Source of the DNA: Rhodobacter sp.
Lineage (GTDB): Bacteria; Pseudomonadota; Alphaproteobacteria; Rhodobacterales; Rhodobacteraceae
Assembly (NCBI GenBank): GCA_013824045.1
Contig: PNND01000202.1
Location: 1 to 18,178, forward strand
Reading direction: 5' to 3'
DNA: 18,178 nt
Positions 15,938-18,178 of this stretch are shown here, piece by piece. Below the pieces are notes generated by a model. That model saw nothing but the letters and a program-made list of their open reading frames with translations. It had not been told where the DNA came from and made no database searches. Position 1 is the stretch's first letter; each line of letters begins with the position of its first letter. Both the position numbers and the translations under genes were made by a program.

Positions 15938-16074
15938 GGCCTTGCCTTGGACGAGAGGGGCTTCTTCTTGCCTAACGACAATATAGTGATTCTCTGGCTT
16001 TGCGGGAAGGATTCTGAAGGAAAAACGCGGAAATCCGCAGCCTTGCCCCGGCGGCCATGCTTTGCGCGGCGGCC

Positions 16075-16104
16075 CTTGCGATGCTGCCCCCGCCGCCCCA
16101 TATT
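16075..16104 (+). promoter_or_regulatory. RpoH (sigma-32)-type promoter of hsp20
   Basis: CTTGCGA (16075-16081), a 14-nt spacer and CCCCATATT (16096-16104) match the heat-shock sigma consensus CTTGAAA-N13-14-CCCCATnT well, with a perfect -10. It precedes an Hsp20 gene, which fits functionally. The start would lie near 16111, giving a leader of about 60 nt. Confidence 0.75.
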
Positions 16105-16113
16105 TCTGAATGA

Positions 16114-16163
16114 CGGGGCTGCCGAAACCGGGGCCCCGCCGCAATGTCGCTTTGCAACAAGGG
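16114..16163 (+). promoter_or_regulatory. Structured hsp20 leader, possible RNA thermometer
   Basis: A stable hairpin CGGGGC (16114-16119) / GCCCCG (16133-16138) is followed by a weak one in which CTTT (16150-16153) can pair with AAGG (16159-16162) of the Shine-Dalgarno across a GCAAC loop. A strong upstream stem followed by a weak U-rich stem over the ribosome site is the general layout of ROSE/fourU thermometers of alphaproteobacterial small heat-shock genes. This is inferred by eye only. Confidence 0.35.
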
Positions 16164-16171
16164 CATGACCG

Positions 16172-16594
16172 ATGACGAAACTGAGCTTTGGCACCCATCC
16201 CTTTCTGTTGGGGTTCGAGCAGCTGGAACGGCTGGTGGAACGCACCGCCAAATCCACCGAAGGCTATCCGCCGTTCAATATCGAGGCGACCTCGGAAAAC
16301 GCCTATCGCATCACGCTGGCCGTCGCGGGTTTCCGCGAGGATGATTTGGCCATCACGGTCGAGGATCGGCAACTGGTGATCCGGGGCCGTCAGGGCGAGG
16401 AACCGGTGGACCGCGTCTTCCTGCACCGTGGCATCGCCAGCCGCGCCTTTCAGCGCAGCTTCGTGCTGGCGGACGGGGTGGAGGTGGCGGGGGCTAATAT
16501 GGAACATGGCCTGCTGCATATCGATCTGAAACGGGCGGTCCCCGAGACGGTGGTGCAGACGATTGCCATCACTTCGCGCAACGGTCGGAAATGA
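16172..16594 (+). CDS. Small heat-shock protein (Hsp20, IbpA-like)
   Basis: This 140-residue alpha-crystallin-type chaperone holds unfolding proteins in the cytoplasm under heat stress. After a short N-arm (FGTHPFLLGFEQLERLVERT) it has YPPFNIE, then YRITLAVAGFREDDLAITVEDRQLVI and FQRSFVLADGV. It ends with MEHGLLHIDLKRAVPE, the class A (IbpA/HspH-like) arrangement. The usual C-terminal I-x-I anchor may be represented by IAI in QTIAITSRN. An AAGGG Shine-Dalgarno lies 8 nt before the ATG. It is driven by the RpoH-type promoter at 16075 and followed 9 nt later by a DUF1150 gene. Confidence 0.94.
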   Translation: MTKLSFGTHPFLLGFEQLERLVERTAKSTEGYPPFNIEATSENAYRITLAVAGFREDDLAITVEDRQLVIRGRQGEEPVDRVFLHRGIASRAFQRSFVLADGVEVAGANMEHGLLHIDLKRAVPETVVQTIAITSRNGRK

Positions 16595-16603
16595 GGTGTC
16601 AGG

Positions 16604-16831
16604 ATGGATGCGAAATATGAAGGCCTTCCCGAAGGCGCGACGCGGATCGTCTATATCCGCCCGGTGAACGTGGAAGACCTGCCCGCCGAGGTGCAGGCCC
16701 ATGCCGGGGGGTTGAAGACGATCTACGCCCTGCACGGCGAAGATGGCGACCGGCTGGCGCTGGTGAAAGACCGCGAACTGGCCTTCGCCTTGGCCCGCCA
16801 GAACGACATGGCACCGGTGAACGTGCATTGA
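16604..16831 (+). CDS. DUF1150-family protein, partner gene of hsp20
   Basis: This 75-residue small soluble protein reads MDAKYEGLPEGATRIVYIRPV and then EDLPAEVQAHAGGLKTIYAL, ending LVKDRELAFALARQNDMAPVNVH. The 'YIRPV...LPxE...YAxH...G...L...D...AFxxAR..D..P..VH' pattern is that of DUF1150 proteins (PF06620), which alphaproteobacteria often carry right after an hsp20 gene. The function is unknown. Co-transcription from the heat-shock promoter (9-nt gap) suggests a chaperone accessory or stress role. There is no signal peptide or membrane segment. Confidence 0.9.
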   Translation: MDAKYEGLPEGATRIVYIRPVNVEDLPAEVQAHAGGLKTIYALHGEDGDRLALVKDRELAFALARQNDMAPVNVH

Positions 16832-16867
16832 GGGGGGCGGGCAAGGCCCCGCGCCCCGTACCCGCTG

Positions 16868-16896
16868 TTGGACGCTTCCCGACCCTGCGTTAGGCT
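16868..16896 (+). promoter_or_regulatory. Putative promoter of the YdeI-like gene
   Basis: TTGGAC (16868-16873), a 17-nt spacer and TAGGCT (16891-16896) lie upstream of the ATG at 16927. A second TAGGCT sits in a similar place (8752-8757) before the first DMT permease, but without a good -35. Confidence 0.4.
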
Positions 16897-16926
16897 CTGC
16901 CGCAGGCATGGGTTTGGGGCTGGGCC

Positions 16927-17547
16927 ATGATCACCGATATCGACGAGTATTTCGCCAAGGGCTGCGGGCGCTGCGCGCGTTTTGACACGGGCGAGTGTTC
17001 GGCGCGGATTTGGCAGGACGGGCTTAGGGCGTTGCGCGCCCTCTGCCTTGGCGCGGGGCTGACCGAGACGGTGAAATGGGGCCATCCCTGCTATACGCAT
17101 GCGGGGCGCAACATTGCGCTGATCGGTGCGCTGCGGGGCGATTTCCGGCTGTCCTTTTTCAACGCCGCCCTGATGCGCGACCCAGAGGGCGTGCTGCAGC
17201 GGCAGGGGCCGAACACGCCGCACCCCGATGTGATGCGCTTTGCCAGCCGGGCGGAGGTGCAGGCGCGGGCCGCCACGATCCGCGCCTATCTGGCCGAAGC
17301 GATGGGCTATGCAGAGGCTGGGATCAAGGCCGCCAAGGCCACTGGGGCGCCTGATCTGCCCCAGGAATTGATCGAAGCGCTGGATGCCGATCCTGAACTG
17401 GCCGAGGCCTTCCACGCCCTGACCCCGGGCCGCCAGCGCAGCTATGTGGTGAACCTGTCCACCGCCAAGACGGCCGAGACGCGACACCGCCGCATCGCGG
17501 GCTTTCGAGGGCAGATTCTGGCGGGCAAGGGCGCGACAGAGCGGTAG
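16927..17547 (+). CDS. YdeI/OmpD-associated-family protein (DUF1801 + OmdA-like)
   Basis: This is a 206-residue cytoplasmic protein. The N-terminal half has a cysteine-rich start, GCGRCARFDTGECS, then VKWGHPCYTHAGRNIALIG, DFRLSFFNAALM and GPNTPHPDVMRF. This is the DUF1801-type (YdhG-like) domain. The C-terminal half (about 140-195) has PQELIEALDADPELAEAFHAL and PGRQRSYV, matching the bacteriocin-protection OmdA/YdeI domain. YdeI-like proteins have been linked to resistance to antimicrobial peptides, but the biochemical role is unknown. The three N-terminal cysteines could bind a metal. The gene appears to stand alone. Confidence 0.88.
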   Translation: MITDIDEYFAKGCGRCARFDTGECSARIWQDGLRALRALCLGAGLTETVKWGHPCYTHAGRNIALIGALRGDFRLSFFNAALMRDPEGVLQRQGPNTPHPDVMRFASRAEVQARAATIRAYLAEAMGYAEAGIKAAKATGAPDLPQELIEALDADPELAEAFHALTPGRQRSYVVNLSTAKTAETRHRRIAGFRGQILAGKGATER

Positions 17548-17598
17548 CACGGGGGGCGGCCATCCCTAAATGGGCAGTAATCGCCCCATAGCACGCGC

Positions 17599-17627
17599 TT
17601 GCCCTGTAATACTTGTTGGTATATTTT
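17599..17627 (+). promoter_or_regulatory. Putative parDE promoter with inverted repeat
   Basis: TTGCCC (17599-17604), a 17-nt spacer and TATTTT (17622-17627) precede parD by about 30 nt. The spacer and -10 contain ATAC-N6-GTAT (17609-17622), a plausible operator for autorepression by a ribbon-helix-helix antitoxin. The stretch is AT-richer than its surroundings. Confidence 0.5.
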
Positions 17628-17655
17628 CGGAATGTGCCAAGGGTGGAGACACGTC

Positions 17656-17910
17656 ATGCCGCGCAATACATCGGTCACGATCGGTGACCATTTCACACAA
17701 TTCATCGGCGAACAGGTCGAGTCCGGGCGTTATGGATCGGCCAGCGAAGTGGTGCGCGCCGGTCTGCGGATGCTGGAAGATTACGAGACGAAGTTGAAGG
17801 CGCTGCACGAGGCGCTGGATGAAGGCGAAAGGTCCGGCCCCGCCGAACCGTTCGATTTTGACGCGTTTATAGAGCGCAAGCGTTCGGAGAGGGGTCGGAG
17901 TACAGTGTGA
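17656..17910 (+). CDS. parD: ParD-family type II antitoxin
   Basis: This 84-residue protein has an N-terminal ribbon-helix-helix DNA-binding domain, TSVTIGDHFTQFIGEQVESG then RYGSASEVVRAGLRML. It is followed by a charged tail (LKALHEALDEGERSGPAEPF) that should wrap the toxin. The 'S-V-T-L/I-x-x-H/E-x..F..V..G.Y.S.SEVVR..LR.LE' pattern is diagnostic of ParD/CC2985 antitoxins. I chose the ATG at 17656, preceded by GGTGGAG; the frame is open to 17599, but that part holds the promoter. The stop overlaps the toxin's GTG start (GTGA). Confidence 0.92.
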   Translation: MPRNTSVTIGDHFTQFIGEQVESGRYGSASEVVRAGLRMLEDYETKLKALHEALDEGERSGPAEPFDFDAFIERKRSERGRSTV

Positions 17911-18178
17911 GCAAAGTCGCGTTTTCCCCGGCTGCGGTCGGGGATTTGGATGGTATCTGGGATTATACGGTTGAACGTTGGGGTGAGCGACGCGCGACAG
18001 ACTATACCCTTGGCATCCGCGCGGCATGCCAGCGTCTTGCCAAAGGTGAAACGAACGGCCGCAGCGTTGGGGCGAGTCGCGGGGTGTTCCGCTATGTCGT
18101 CGCATCCCACGTAGTGTTCTATCGACCGCGGTCATGCGGGATCGAAGTCATCCGCATCCTGCATGTCCGGCAAGATCC
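17907..18178 (+). CDS. parE: ParE/RelE-family toxin (3' end beyond window)
   Basis: The start is GTG 17907-17909, overlapping the parD stop by 4 nt. The 90 visible residues begin VSKVAFSPAAVGDLDGIWDYT, continue VERWGERRATDY and RGVFRYVVASHVVFYRP, and end IEVIRILHVRQD. This matches ParE: 'F-x-P-x-A-x-x-D-L-x-x-I-x-x-Y', then the R-Y / H-x-x-F-Y-R core and the 'I-x-I-x-R-I-L-H-x-R-x-D' end. Nearly the whole toxin is present, with only a few residues missing, judging from usual lengths of about 95. ParE toxins characterised so far inhibit DNA gyrase. No disruption is visible, so the pair is probably functional. Confidence 0.92.
   Translation, partial: MSKVAFSPAAVGDLDGIWDYTVERWGERRATDYTLGIRAACQRLAKGETNGRSVGASRGVFRYVVASHVVFYRPRSCGIEVIRILHVRQD

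Noticed and set aside
15938..16909. Long upstream extension of the YdcH-like frame on the minus strand
   Set aside because: It reads through the antisense of hsp20 and DUF1150. Only the last 72 residues match a known family and have a ribosome site.

Overview
The window is high-GC DNA with dense gene packing and a strong preference for G or C at third codon positions. It looks like chromosome from an alphaproteobacterium of the Rhodobacterales (Rhodobacter/Paracoccus/Tabrizicola-like). The basis is gene content and style: a groESL operon with a CIRCE operator, an Hsp20 gene paired with a DUF1150 gene, family II pyrophosphatase, the TIGR01459-type HAD protein, purEK, and AT-rich palindromes of a kind I associate with that group. 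No organism assignment was computed.

Layout. Positions 1-64 hold the 3' end of a DsbA-fold isomerase gene. From 5150 down to 138 the minus strand carries housekeeping genes in series: Mn-dependent pyrophosphatase (ppaC), HAD hydrolase, MaoC-type enoyl-CoA hydratase, ribF (riboflavin to FMN/FAD), a YcgN-type cysteine-cluster protein and a threonine aldolase. A TraB/GumN-family exported protein (minus strand, to 6358) diverges from groES-groEL (6543-8536). Between these two lie a sigma-70-like promoter and a perfect CIRCE box, and groEL ends in a textbook terminator. Two EamA/DMT permeases follow in an overlapping pair. They run head-on into a minus-strand operon of Nudix hydrolase, GreA/B-like factor and GNAT acetyltransferase, joined by two ATGA overlaps. 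Divergent from that operon are a lipase-like alpha/beta hydrolase, possibly read from a leaderless mRNA, and a small iron-permease-family membrane protein. Next come an apparently frameshifted gene remnant and a small exported GT51-type transglycosylase protein.

From 14062 to 15937 the minus strand encodes purK, purE and a YdcH-like coiled-coil protein. Divergent from them is a heat-shock pair (Hsp20 and DUF1150) behind a good RpoH-type promoter with a structured 5' UTR. A YdeI-family protein and a ParD/ParE toxin-antitoxin pair, with the toxin cut by the window edge, close the window.

The most coherent biological theme is stress response. groESL is read here as HrcA/CIRCE-controlled, with a hairpin between its two genes. 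hsp20-DUF1150 is read as RpoH-controlled, with a possible RNA thermometer over its Shine-Dalgarno. I found no CRISPR array, insertion sequence, prophage, tRNA or rRNA, and no clear new multi-gene system. The best leads for new biology are the hsp20 leader with its DUF1150 partner, the GreA/B-like protein with a shortened coiled coil, and the frameshifted gene upstream of the GT51 protein.
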